Shown here one piece after another: positions 25,454-32,952 of a stretch of 52,493 bases of DNA. The translations under genes were made by a program, and so were the position numbers. The stretch spans positions 1-52,493 of the forward strand of contig JACQKZ010000014.1 in the NCBI GenBank assembly GCA_016204275.1. Direction: 5' to 3'. The notes under the pieces are model-generated. The model saw nothing but the letters and a program-made list of their open reading frames with translations, had not been told where the DNA came from and ran no database searches. Source of the DNA: Nanobdellati archaeon. Its GTDB lineage: Archaea > Nanobdellota > Nanobdellia > UBA10117. The first letter of the stretch is position 1, and the number at the start of each line of letters is the position of its first letter.

Positions 25454-25474
25454 GAGATAGGTTTTTAACGTAAA

Positions 25475-25581
25475 TTAACGTAACGCAAGCCGAACTTTGT
25501 TCGGCTTTGGTTTCTTGGCCAAGAAAAATGCCGAAGCATTTTTCTCTGGAATATATGAATTTTTCTCGCGTTTACCGTAAC
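25475..25581. repeat. Hairpin insert with imperfect 10-nt direct repeats
   Basis: TTAACGTAAC (25475-25484) and TTACCGTAAC (25572-25581) flank 87 bp. The insert holds AGCCGAAC-TTT-GTTCGGCT (25488-25506), the perfect palindrome TTTCTTGGCCAAGAAA (25511-25526) and GAAAAATGC-CGAA-GCATTTTTC (25523-25544). It lies between the platform gene and the micro-protein gene at 25617. It could also terminate transcription. Confidence 0.65.
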
Positions 25582-25616
25582 AAAAACCTTAAATAGTATT
25601 TCGGAAAAATAATTTC

Positions 25617-25733
25617 ATGGGTTCTGAAGCAGGGTTCGAGTGGGCGGTGGAAAAATTATTAGTTCCAGCTATCGCAATCGGCCTGATGGCTGCAATTCTG
25701 CTTTACGTGCTTTTTCGCATTATTTATGCGTAA
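25617..25733 (+). CDS. 38-aa single-pass membrane micro-protein
   Basis: The frame encodes a short charged N terminus (MGSEAGFEWAVEK) and one membrane helix (LLVPAIAIGLMAAILLYVLF), then RIIYA and a stop. A TATA-like AACCTTAAATAG lies about 25-30 nt before the ATG. It sits between the filament platform gene and the pilin trio. Its last codons TATGCGTAAG are repeated at 25865 after a MITE-like insert, as happens at other gene ends here. It may be a pilin-like or assembly peptide; the function is unknown. Confidence 0.55.
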   Translation: MGSEAGFEWAVEKLLVPAIAIGLMAAILLYVLFRIIYA

Positions 25734-25874
25734 GGCTTTGTTGAAAATGTTAAAATTATGACTGTCGCCGCCTTTTGAGTGTTGAGGCTTTAGCCTCAAC
25801 TGGCGGCGGCGAGCGAAGCGAGTAAGGCATAATTTTGACTAAGTTCGAAGACTTTCAACAAAGCTATGCATAAG
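25725..25874. mobile_element. MITE-like palindromic element with terminal inverted repeats
   Basis: The 130-bp element 25735-25864 starts with GCTTTGTTGAAA and ends with its exact reverse complement TTTCAACAAAGC. It is flanked directly by TATGCGTAAG (25725-25734) and TATGCATAAG (25865-25874), like a 10-bp target duplication. Inside are further nested arms: AAAATTATG/CATAATTTT (25752/25828), CGCCGCC/GGCGGCG and GTTGAGGC-TTTA-GCCTCAAC (25781-25800). It encodes nothing, and no transposase is visible in the window. Confidence 0.75.
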
Positions 25875-25969
25875 CAAAGTTTTTTAAATACCCTATTCCT
25901 AAACTGTGTGGAGATAAGCTGGCCACATAAAGCGGAACATTCCGTTAGTGTTGCAGCTATGAGTTAAAA

Positions 25970-26449
25970 ATGGCAGCAAAAGCACAGGGTTTACCGATAA
26001 ATTTAATTATACTAGCGATTATAGCCGCATTGGTTTTAGTTTTAGTTGTTGCGTTTACAGTTGGCGGGGCAAGCAACATCTTCGGAAAAATCTCAAAAGG
26101 CAGCAAGGTAATCGGCGGAGACTTGGAAACAACAAGGGCGGCCTGCAAGTCCTTCTGCGACAGAATACAGTCTGTTTCAAGCATTGACGACTGGACAAAG
26201 AGCCAGTACTGTGTAAGATCTTTTGCGCTCGACTTGGACAGCGATGGAAAGTCAGGCGGGTTTGATGTAAATGGCGGCGCGCTGGACACGGGCAAGTTCA
26301 ACAAGGCAAAACAACAGGAAGCTGGCCTGAACTGCTGGGATTCCGCAGTCGCGGTCAACTGCCAGGTTGAAGTAAATTTCCCTGACGGCTCAGCAAAACT
26401 CTGCACACCAAAGGCAGGCGCGGCTTGCGATGCTAATCAATGTGTATAG
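25970..26449 (+). CDS. Type IV pilin-like protein 1 of a tandem trio, 159 aa
   Basis: The N terminus MAAKAQGLPINLIILAIIAA has the class III signal pattern (Lys-Ala-Gln-Gly before LP and a hydrophobic stretch), processed by a prepilin peptidase in archaea. The external part has eight cysteines and an Asp-rich DLDSDGKSGGFD loop of the dockerin/EF-hand kind, which may bind calcium. Two paralogues follow directly. It is probably a filament subunit built by the ATPase/platform upstream. Confidence 0.8.
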   Translation: MAAKAQGLPINLIILAIIAALVLVLVVAFTVGGASNIFGKISKGSKVIGGDLETTRAACKSFCDRIQSVSSIDDWTKSQYCVRSFALDLDSDGKSGGFDVNGGALDTGKFNKAKQQEAGLNCWDSAVAVNCQVEVNFPDGSAKLCTPKAGAACDANQCV

Positions 26450-26459
26450 AGGTATGACA

Positions 26460-26876
26460 ATGAAAAATAAACTACCACGAAAGGCACAGGGCTTGCCCCT
26501 GACAACAATCGCAATAGCTATTTTGGTCTTTTTGACCTTAGTTGTAGTCGTTCTGTTCGCGACAGGCTCTTTTGGAAAGCTGTTCGGAACAGGAGCAAAG
26601 CTGACCAGCGCGGCCGGCGGCGAGGTCGGCGCGGACCAAGCTACATGTAACTCACTCTGCTCAAGTTCACTACAATTGCCAAGCACAGCTAATTTCATAG
26701 CGGGCGGTTACTGCACTAAAGCTATGAAGTATGATACCAATAAAGACGGCAAAATAGATATTAACGACGGCGGTGGCGATGGTGTAGTAAGATGCTGGGA
26801 GGACCCAGTTGCAATAACTTGCTCCGGAACGCTAGGTTCTGGCGATGCAGTGTCTAATGCAAACTGCCCGCCATAA
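26460..26876 (+). CDS. Type IV pilin-like protein 2 of the trio, 138 aa
   Basis: The class III signal RKAQGLPLTTIAIAILVF resembles that of the neighbours. The exported domain has a C-x3-C pair, a YCTKAMKYDTNKDGKIDIND loop that fits a DxNxDGxID calcium-binding pattern, and a later RCWEDP motif. I chose the ATG at 26460, preceded by GAGGT at 6-nt spacing, over the ATG at 26454. It lies 10 nt after its upstream paralogue. Confidence 0.8.
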   Translation: MKNKLPRKAQGLPLTTIAIAILVFLTLVVVVLFATGSFGKLFGTGAKLTSAAGGEVGADQATCNSLCSSSLQLPSTANFIAGGYCTKAMKYDTNKDGKIDINDGGGDGVVRCWEDPVAITCSGTLGSGDAVSNANCPP

Positions 26877-26879
26877 AAT

Positions 26880-27290
26880 ATGTCTAATAAAGCGCAGGGC
26901 CTGCCATTGACAACAATTGCGATAGCTATACTAGTAATCTTGACTTTGGTGGTTGTCGCGTTGTTTGTGACTGGCGGGTTTTCTAAAGTTTTTGGCGTAG
27001 GTGCAAAAGTCACAAGCGGCGGGGCAGGCAGTGTAGATGCAGACAGGGCAGCCTGCCAGTCGCTATGTGCGCAGGCACTCAATTCGCCAACACTAGTGCT
27101 ATTCAAGAATTCTGGTTACTGCAAAAAAGTTTTGAAAGCTGATCTGAATCTTGATGGTAAAATAGATGCAACAGTAACTGAAGGAGTTACAGAAAACAAT
27201 TTCCGTTGCTGGGATGCGGCATCAACGTATCCTGTTGGTATAACGTGCCTTGGAACATTGCCTAATGGTGAGGTTTCGAGTTGTATTTGA
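26880..27290 (+). CDS. Type IV pilin-like protein 3 of the trio, 136 aa
   Basis: The N-terminal KAQGLPLTTIAIAILVI is nearly the same as in pilin 2. The external domain keeps CQSLC, YCKKVLKADLNLDGKIDATV (a DxNxDGxID loop) and RCWDAA. It starts 3 nt after pilin 2 stops, so the trio is a tandem duplication in one transcript. Confidence 0.8.
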   Translation: MSNKAQGLPLTTIAIAILVILTLVVVALFVTGGFSKVFGVGAKVTSGGAGSVDADRAACQSLCAQALNSPTLVLFKNSGYCKKVLKADLNLDGKIDATVTEGVTENNFRCWDAASTYPVGITCLGTLPNGEVSSCI

Positions 27291-27304
27291 TGTTAGGGCA
27301 AAAC

Positions 27305-27314
27305 AATTATAAAC
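27305..27314 (+). promoter_or_regulatory. TATA-like promoter of the large exported protein
   Basis: AATTATAAAC lies 21-30 nt before the ATG at 27335 and just after the stop of pilin 3. It supports that ATG as the start and a leaderless transcript for the large surface protein, separate from the pilin trio. Confidence 0.45.
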
Positions 27315-27334
27315 TTCATTTCTCTTTTATTTTC

Positions 27335-29968
27335 ATGGCCACATCCAAAAAGGCGTTTACATTTAGAGTGCTTGCCATTGGCATTGTCACAATTGTCGCA
27401 ATTATTATAATTCTGCTAGCAACCTCACAGCAGGTTGGGGGTGCAACCTCCCCGCTTGGCAGGCTTGGCGCGTCTGTGAAGGAAGCGATTCCATTCATAC
27501 CCGGCGTAGGTGATTTAATTCCGAAGCCCTGCTACAGCAATACCGCAGTTACTTTGTCCGCTGGCGATAATTTCAAAAGGTGCCTGTGGTCGCCGCCAGA
27601 AAGATATGGAAGCGCAGGTGGAATAGATAATACAATATCCGGCGTTTACTCTTGCCCGGCGGGCCAGGTAGTAGATTTTGTGGATTTTACGCCAAACCTT
27701 GCGCCAACAGACTTGTTTAAAATTTACTCCGGCACAGCATCAGATGACAGCATTAAACAGGGTGCGGAGTCGTTGTATGTTCAGTTTGCAAAAGAGGACA
27801 CCATAAGTTTGTATTCAATAAGCACACAGTCAATAAAATTTGCAGTTAAAACTGGCCAGCCGCAGGTGCGCGAGTTTAAACAGTATGCTGGTGCGGTTGT
27901 CAAAAATATTTACTGCAGTGAGCGGCTTGCGCCAGACTTGGAGCCAAGGGTATTTGAGTTTACAAAATTCGGAAAACAATTTTTTGGAGTAGCACCGATT
28001 TTATTTGAGAACGATGAGCTTACGGTTACGCATGGCTGGAGAAATAATATATGGCAGACAGAAGACCAAGCATGCCTTGATGGCCAGCTGATAGAAAGAA
28101 CCACAATCAAAGATCCAATTGGCCAGGTTATGGCTAGTGGTACGTTAATGGGTAGTAGTACGTGTACGAGGCAGGCACAACTTCTTGCCTTTAGAAATCC
28201 CGGAACTGGCAAGTATGTTTTGGAGTCTGTCGTAGACCCAAATAACCTGCTATCAGAAAGTAATGAAGGCAACAACAAGCGCACAGCTACATATACAGTT
28301 ATTCAGTCTGGTGGTTCGTTAGCTTGGGGTTACCGCTGCACTAAATCAAGTGATTGCGCTGCGACATCGTATTGTGAGTGGAGCAAAAGCCATTTCAGAG
28401 ATGAAGGAAAAGGTGAGTGCTTTGAAAGAATTGCGAGATACAACAATTGTGGCGATGAGATGGAATATAAATTGGATAACTCGTGTCTCGGAGATAGTCA
28501 CTGTTATACTAATATTATTATTCCACTGGCAACATGCGCGCCAAATTTGGAAACAGGCATAGACCTGAGTCCGGGTATTGCCGCCAGTTCTACGCAAATC
28601 ACTGATACAGGTTCAACTGGTACTATAACTTGGGGCGTTTCAAACGATGGTGGGGTAGCTGCGGCAGCACAGTCTGACGCTGAGTTGTGGTTGGACGGCG
28701 TTAGGGTAGATACATTTAAGACAGCGGCACCATTTGCACCAAGATCCTATCAAGAAAAAGGCACAGTTAACTTTAAAGATAAATACAAAGCAGTTGTAAA
28801 AGTAGATATTAATAATGCAGTTCAGGAAGTAGTAGAAGAAAATAATATTTTGACTTTGTGTTTGGTGGTTTACCCAATAACATATTACGAAGATGTAGAT
28901 GGTGATGGTTATGGAGATGCTTCACAGTCGCTTACAGATTGTGTGCCAAAGCCAGCAGGTTATGTAGATAATAGTGATGATTGTAATGATCGTGATGACT
29001 ACGTACATCCCGGCGCGCAGGAAATATGTGTAGATGGCATTGACAGCAACTGTAACGGCTTTGGCGATGAGAGTTACATCGCGACTCCGGGCGCTTGCAT
29101 ACCGAGATGCACTGGAACGCCAAGCGCGAAGTGCAGTGATTTTAGGGATATTACTTCCTGCATAGCTAAGAAGTGTGATTGGGATAATCTATTTAACTTT
29201 TGCAAAGGCAGTATGCCGCAGTGCGAGGATAAAAGTACAAAAACAACATGCCAAGATATTGGCTGTCAATGGCAAGACTACTGCGTAGACTCCGATGGCG
29301 ATGGCTATGGCAGGCAAGGCACAGTATTATCTGCGTGCACATATACAGATAAGGCAGATTGTGATGATAGTTATAATAAAGTATACCCTGGCTATCCTGA
29401 AATGTGCGATGGAAAGGACAACGATTGCAACGGCGTAGTCGATGATGGACTGTCCTTCTTTGGCAATGATCTTTATGACATTGGGCCAGACCGTCAATAT
29501 CCGACCGCAGATGATGTTTATTACAGAGACCTGGCTGGCACTCGAAACATGCAAGGTGTTTGCAACGTACCAGGTTATGACGCTTATGTTACCTGCAAAA
29601 ATAATTTGTGGCAGTGGGATTATGCAAAAACTGCAGCACAGGTTGGCTGGGTGTATGAAACACAGCAGGGAAACACAAACCTTGCTTACTGTAACACAGG
29701 CGATAGTGATTGTGATGGTTTGTTGGACTGCGGAAGTTATGATTGCACATCAAAAACATGGGCAGCCGGCTCTGGAGAACATAATAATGGAGTCTGTGGT
29801 CAGTATTGCACTAATTGGGCAAATGATTATTGTAACGCAATAGGCGGTGGGCAGGGTGGTGGGGGAGGTGGAGGAGGCACTGGTTGCATACAACAATGTG
29901 TGACTAATTCAGATTGTGCGGGTTGCAGCCCTAGTTCTACTTGTCAGGGCAATGGGTATTGCAGTTAA
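27335..29968 (+). CDS. Large pilin-anchored surface protein with CARDB and MopE-like metal-binding motifs, 877 aa
   Basis: The N terminus MATSKKAFTFRVLAIGIV plus a hydrophobic stretch acts as signal/anchor. A domain (about 50-205) with AGDNFKRCLWSPP is shared with the next gene. CARDB-like domains follow (DPNNLLSESNEGNNKR; VVEENN). Two MopE-type putative metal-binding motifs are clear: DVDGDGYGD...DDCNDRDDYVHPGA...DGIDSNCNG, and DSDGDGYGR...DCDDSYNKVYPGYPE...DGKDNDCNG. The C terminus is Cys- and Gly-rich. It is probably a multi-domain cell-surface adhesin or filament tip protein, stabilised by disulfides and metal ions. Confidence 0.8.
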   Translation: MATSKKAFTFRVLAIGIVTIVAIIIILLATSQQVGGATSPLGRLGASVKEAIPFIPGVGDLIPKPCYSNTAVTLSAGDNFKRCLWSPPERYGSAGGIDNTISGVYSCPAGQVVDFVDFTPNLAPTDLFKIYSGTASDDSIKQGAESLYVQFAKEDTISLYSISTQSIKFAVKTGQPQVREFKQYAGAVVKNIYCSERLAPDLEPRVFEFTKFGKQFFGVAPILFENDELTVTHGWRNNIWQTEDQACLDGQLIERTTIKDPIGQVMASGTLMGSSTCTRQAQLLAFRNPGTGKYVLESVVDPNNLLSESNEGNNKRTATYTVIQSGGSLAWGYRCTKSSDCAATSYCEWSKSHFRDEGKGECFERIARYNNCGDEMEYKLDNSCLGDSHCYTNIIIPLATCAPNLETGIDLSPGIAASSTQITDTGSTGTITWGVSNDGGVAAAAQSDAELWLDGVRVDTFKTAAPFAPRSYQEKGTVNFKDKYKAVVKVDINNAVQEVVEENNILTLCLVVYPITYYEDVDGDGYGDASQSLTDCVPKPAGYVDNSDDCNDRDDYVHPGAQEICVDGIDSNCNGFGDESYIATPGACIPRCTGTPSAKCSDFRDITSCIAKKCDWDNLFNFCKGSMPQCEDKSTKTTCQDIGCQWQDYCVDSDGDGYGRQGTVLSACTYTDKADCDDSYNKVYPGYPEMCDGKDNDCNGVVDDGLSFFGNDLYDIGPDRQYPTADDVYYRDLAGTRNMQGVCNVPGYDAYVTCKNNLWQWDYAKTAAQVGWVYETQQGNTNLAYCNTGDSDCDGLLDCGSYDCTSKTWAAGSGEHNNGVCGQYCTNWANDYCNAIGGGQGGGGGGGGTGCIQQCVTNSDCAGCSPSSTCQGNGYCS

Positions 29969-29972
29969 CAAA

Positions 29973-30638
29973 ATGAAAATAAAATTCAAAAAAGCAGATG
30001 GGGGTTTTGCCTTTGGCACAATGGCAAAGGCAATATTATTTTTAGTAGTAGTAATCGCCATAGTTATGGCAATAGCCGCGCATGCCAAGGGCAGTGCCTC
30101 GCCGGCTGGCAAGCTGTTGAGTGGAGCTGGACAGGCGGCAGAAGGCATACCTGGCGTAAAAGAACTTAAAAAAAGCATATCCGGCTCGTGTTATCCTGAT
30201 GATGCAAAATTTTATACTTATGGGGTGTATTTTTCAGACACAACGCAGCATATAAGCCGCGGCGATAATTTCGCGGACTGCATGTTTTCGCCGCCGAGCC
30301 CCAGTTACGGAAGCGCAAGTTATGAACAAACATACTACATTTCGCAAAAGTTTGAGTGCCCAACAGGCACAATCGTAACAGATGTAAATTACAATCCATA
30401 TTTTGCTGATGATTCTGATACATTCAAAGTATTTTCTTCCAGCGATTTAACAATAAATGAAAACGGCGTTACAATAAGATCACAAATAACACCAGACAGA
30501 AATAGTCTCAGCGTAAATCTGCCGTCTAAAAGCTTAAATACAAATGCAGTCCATTTTAAGTTTGGTGTTGAGCATAAGGCCGCGCACAGCTTTAACGAGC
30601 ATAAGGGAGTAGTTGTGACCGGTATATCGTGTGCATAA
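29973..30638 (+). CDS. Exported protein, 221 aa, sharing the N-terminal domain of 27335
   Basis: A membrane anchor (about residues 15-38) is followed by a spacer with SPAGKLLSGAGQ, comparable to SPLGRLGASV in the upstream protein. The domain RGDNFADCMFSPPSPSYGSA...FECPTGTIVTDVNYNPYF aligns with AGDNFKRCLWSPPERYGSA...YSCPAGQVVDFVDFTPNL. It is therefore a short paralogue lacking the CARDB and MopE parts. The ATG at 29973 gives a basic N terminus before the helix; the next gene starts 2 nt after its stop. Confidence 0.7.
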   Translation: MKIKFKKADGGFAFGTMAKAILFLVVVIAIVMAIAAHAKGSASPAGKLLSGAGQAAEGIPGVKELKKSISGSCYPDDAKFYTYGVYFSDTTQHISRGDNFADCMFSPPSPSYGSASYEQTYYISQKFECPTGTIVTDVNYNPYFADDSDTFKVFSSSDLTINENGVTIRSQITPDRNSLSVNLPSKSLNTNAVHFKFGVEHKAAHSFNEHKGVVVTGISCA

Positions 30639-30639
30639 A

Positions 30640-30801
30640 ATGAAAATAAAAATGAAATCCAAAAAGGCGATTGAGTGGTATTACATTGCGCTCTTGATAA
30701 TACTCATACTTGGCGTTATACTTGTTCTGCTCTGGCAGGCCGGCGCCTTCAGGCAGCTTGGTGCTACAGCGGATCAGGCGTTATTCGCGCCGATTAAATA
30801 A
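30640..30801 (+). CDS. 53-aa pilin-like membrane micro-protein
   Basis: The sequence MKIKMKSKKAIEWYYIALLI continues into one hydrophobic helix and a tail of about 20 residues. The basic start followed by a helix is that of small pilin-like proteins. Its ATG lies 1 nt after the previous stop, and another micro-protein starts 1 nt after its own stop, so it is translated as part of an operon. Confidence 0.6.
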   Translation: MKIKMKSKKAIEWYYIALLIILILGVILVLLWQAGAFRQLGATADQALFAPIK

Positions 30802-30802
30802 A

Positions 30803-30967
30803 ATGGAACAAAAAAAAGCAGTTGCATACTTTCCCGAGTGGCTGTTCTACATGATATTATTTGTCGCCGCGATAATTATTATTTTGCTTTTGTACGCCGC
30901 CTGGGCAGGAAAATTAGGGCCGCACTTCGCGTACCTTGGCAAGCAGGCAGGCACAAGCATAATCTAG
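30803..30967 (+). CDS. 54-aa membrane micro-protein
   Basis: MEQKKAVAYFPEWLFYMILF begins a single membrane helix, followed by an Ala/Gly-rich tail. The layout resembles the micro-proteins at 30640, 37694, 37900 and 38182, each with a KKA-like basic start. The start at 30803 is 1 nt after the upstream stop. Confidence 0.6.
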   Translation: MEQKKAVAYFPEWLFYMILFVAAIIIILLLYAAWAGKLGPHFAYLGKQAGTSII

Positions 30968-31008
30968 GCAGAGATAAAGCTTTAATACTAAAAAGTTTTA
31001 GCAAGCGC

Positions 31009-31653
31009 ATGGCCGTTGGCAAAAAGGCAGATATTAAGTTCATAGCTTTTCTAATATTAGCGATAGTCGGCGGCGTGATATTTGTTGTGTTTGTGGTATT
31101 GCCCACAACAACAGGCATCAGCTCTGACGCGGGCGATAGTTTTTGCCATCTTAACGCTGCGTTAAAAAGTGCTATGTTTACGGGCGGCCATTGGGTAATA
31201 CCACTGCTCTCATGCCACGAACGCACCACTAAAGTAGATGCGAATAATTGGGATGAATGTGATGCCGATGGAAAACGCGGGTGGAAGTCAGCAAACAACA
31301 GAGTGTCCTGCGCAGCCTACCAGCTCGCAATACTAGGCAAGCGCTGTTTTGAAATGTATGGTGAGGATACATATAAGTTTAGCGCGTCAGAAACAGGCAC
31401 ATATCCATGTTTTAAGGCGAAGGTTGTTGATTTTACTCCTTCCGGAACAGTGATTGACGAAAGCAAATTTACTGAAGGTATGCGCACAAACGGCTACTGC
31501 ACAAATGCTGGTAGGTTTAATAACGATAATTTTGCCTGTGGTAATTCAGAAAATGTGGCTGGCTGGAGAGACATAAAGTCAGGCGAGAACAAAATTTGTT
31601 TTGATGAATTTGGCGGCAGTGACGATGGAATAAGAGTAAATGACGGTTGTTAA
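31009..31653 (+). CDS. Exported Cys-rich pilin-like protein, 214 aa
   Basis: A basic start (MAVGKKADIK), a membrane helix (about residues 9-30) and an exported domain with ten cysteines. Segments such as SFCHLNAALKSAMF and YPCFKAKVVDF recall archaeal minor-pilin-like exported proteins. The ATG at 31009 fits the start of the hydrophobic region. It is the last gene of the 29973-31653 group and is convergent with the gene at 31680. Confidence 0.65.
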   Translation: MAVGKKADIKFIAFLILAIVGGVIFVVFVVLPTTTGISSDAGDSFCHLNAALKSAMFTGGHWVIPLLSCHERTTKVDANNWDECDADGKRGWKSANNRVSCAAYQLAILGKRCFEMYGEDTYKFSASETGTYPCFKAKVVDFTPSGTVIDESKFTEGMRTNGYCTNAGRFNNDNFACGNSENVAGWRDIKSGENKICFDEFGGSDDGIRVNDGC

Positions 31654-31679
31654 TTATGTGCCAAGCGCAATTTCAAATC

Positions 31680-32876
31680 CTACTCGCCTGGCTGCCGTTT
31701 GCTGCTATCATACATTCTATTTGGAACAAATGAAAATGAAACGCTGCCAGATGATTGTGAACCAGTTTTATCAGTTATTAATATATCAGACTCAAATGTA
31801 TAAACGTTATTTCCGCCTCCGATTTCTGTTTTATCAATTAATAGATATATGCTAGATCTTCCGGCAGCGTCTATGCTGCGTGTTTGGAGTGTACTCTGCG
31901 CATTAGCTGTCTTAACTTCCATGCCCCCTTTTAGAATATGCGCACTCAACGATATGTTAAAATTTTGATCTGCATCTACACGAGTGTGGTTATTTATAAC
32001 ATCCGGAAGTCGAAAGTCTAAACCGACATATACTTTGCTTTTATCTTCTGGGTGATCTGGATGTGTCCCAGTTCCGTATATACTAATTTGCTCTATAAAC
32101 TTTGGCGAGGACAAAGACGTAATTACTTCTGTTGTACCGCCCTTGCCATTTAAATTTATTTTTAGCTTACTTTCTTTGTTGTAGTAATTCCTTAAATCTG
32201 CACTATATACCTCATCTCCTATAAGAGTTACTATAAGCTGAGGTTCTGTAGTTAGTTGAAGTGCTACGTGGCCAGTCTTTTCACCAGGCGTGTATAAATC
32301 AGCAGTAACGCCAGAAACTTCAGAAAAATTTGCCGGCAGGAGTTCGATGTGAAGACTGTTCTTACCTTCTTTGCTCTCATAGGCAGAGCCATTGAATGCG
32401 TAATCATAGATAGAGCTATAATGTAAACGTAAATCTGCGATTTGTGGCCCGCCACCTTTTATATCTTCAGGCTTTTTCGCTGGCGCGCTTCCAAGGCAGC
32501 CGGCCAGCCCAACAGTAAACACAACCGCGCCAACAACAAGGAGCTTGCGCGCCAAGTCGTAGCCAACCGGATGTTTTTGTTTTAATCGTTCGAAAAATCC
32601 TGGCTTTTCTGGCCGGTCAAGAAATAAATTTGCTTCAAACTTGTTCCCATCGTGGTCTGAAAAAGCAACGTTTGGCTCGTACGCGCCGGCCAGCCCAAAC
32701 AATAATCTCGCATCATCTATGTTTCTTACTTTTTTGTGCGGATCAAACCCCAACTGTGCAACAATGCTTTTCAGTTTTGTTTCAAGGCCATCCTCTACGA
32801 TTTCAGCGGCAGCGCCGCCGGATTTTATCCAGGCAGTTTCATAAGTCAGGCCAATCAAATCATCTGGCGAAGTCAT
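31680..32876 (-). CDS. Membrane-anchored exported protein, 398 aa, sharing a cytosolic domain with 16001
   Basis: Residues 1-110 (LIGLTYETAW, AGAYEPN, RPEKPGF) match the soluble N terminus of the protein at 16001. A membrane helix with VGLAGCLG follows near 120-140, then a beta-rich exported domain of about 250 residues. Unlike the 623-aa relative it has no C-terminal helix. I chose the ATG at 32876 because the shared domain begins there; an upstream start would add a Cys-rich, non-homologous stretch. It is the only minus-strand gene inside the pilin region. Confidence 0.65.
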   Translation of the reverse strand: MTSPDDLIGLTYETAWIKSGGAAAEIVEDGLETKLKSIVAQLGFDPHKKVRNIDDARLLFGLAGAYEPNVAFSDHDGNKFEANLFLDRPEKPGFFERLKQKHPVGYDLARKLLVVGAVVFTVGLAGCLGSAPAKKPEDIKGGGPQIADLRLHYSSIYDYAFNGSAYESKEGKNSLHIELLPANFSEVSGVTADLYTPGEKTGHVALQLTTEPQLIVTLIGDEVYSADLRNYYNKESKLKINLNGKGGTTEVITSLSSPKFIEQISIYGTGTHPDHPEDKSKVYVGLDFRLPDVINNHTRVDADQNFNISLSAHILKGGMEVKTANAQSTLQTRSIDAAGRSSIYLLIDKTEIGGGNNVYTFESDILITDKTGSQSSGSVSFSFVPNRMYDSSKRQPGE

Positions 32877-32952
32877 GCAAGCACAAGCATAGCAAATTAT
32901 AAAAATGTTTCGGTTCAAAACGCTTAAATATCTATATATTACAGTTTAGCTA

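Noticed and set aside
25734-25870. Simple transcription terminator
   Set aside because: The element's exact terminal inverted repeats abutting a direct repeat fit a mobile element better, though it may secondarily end transcription.
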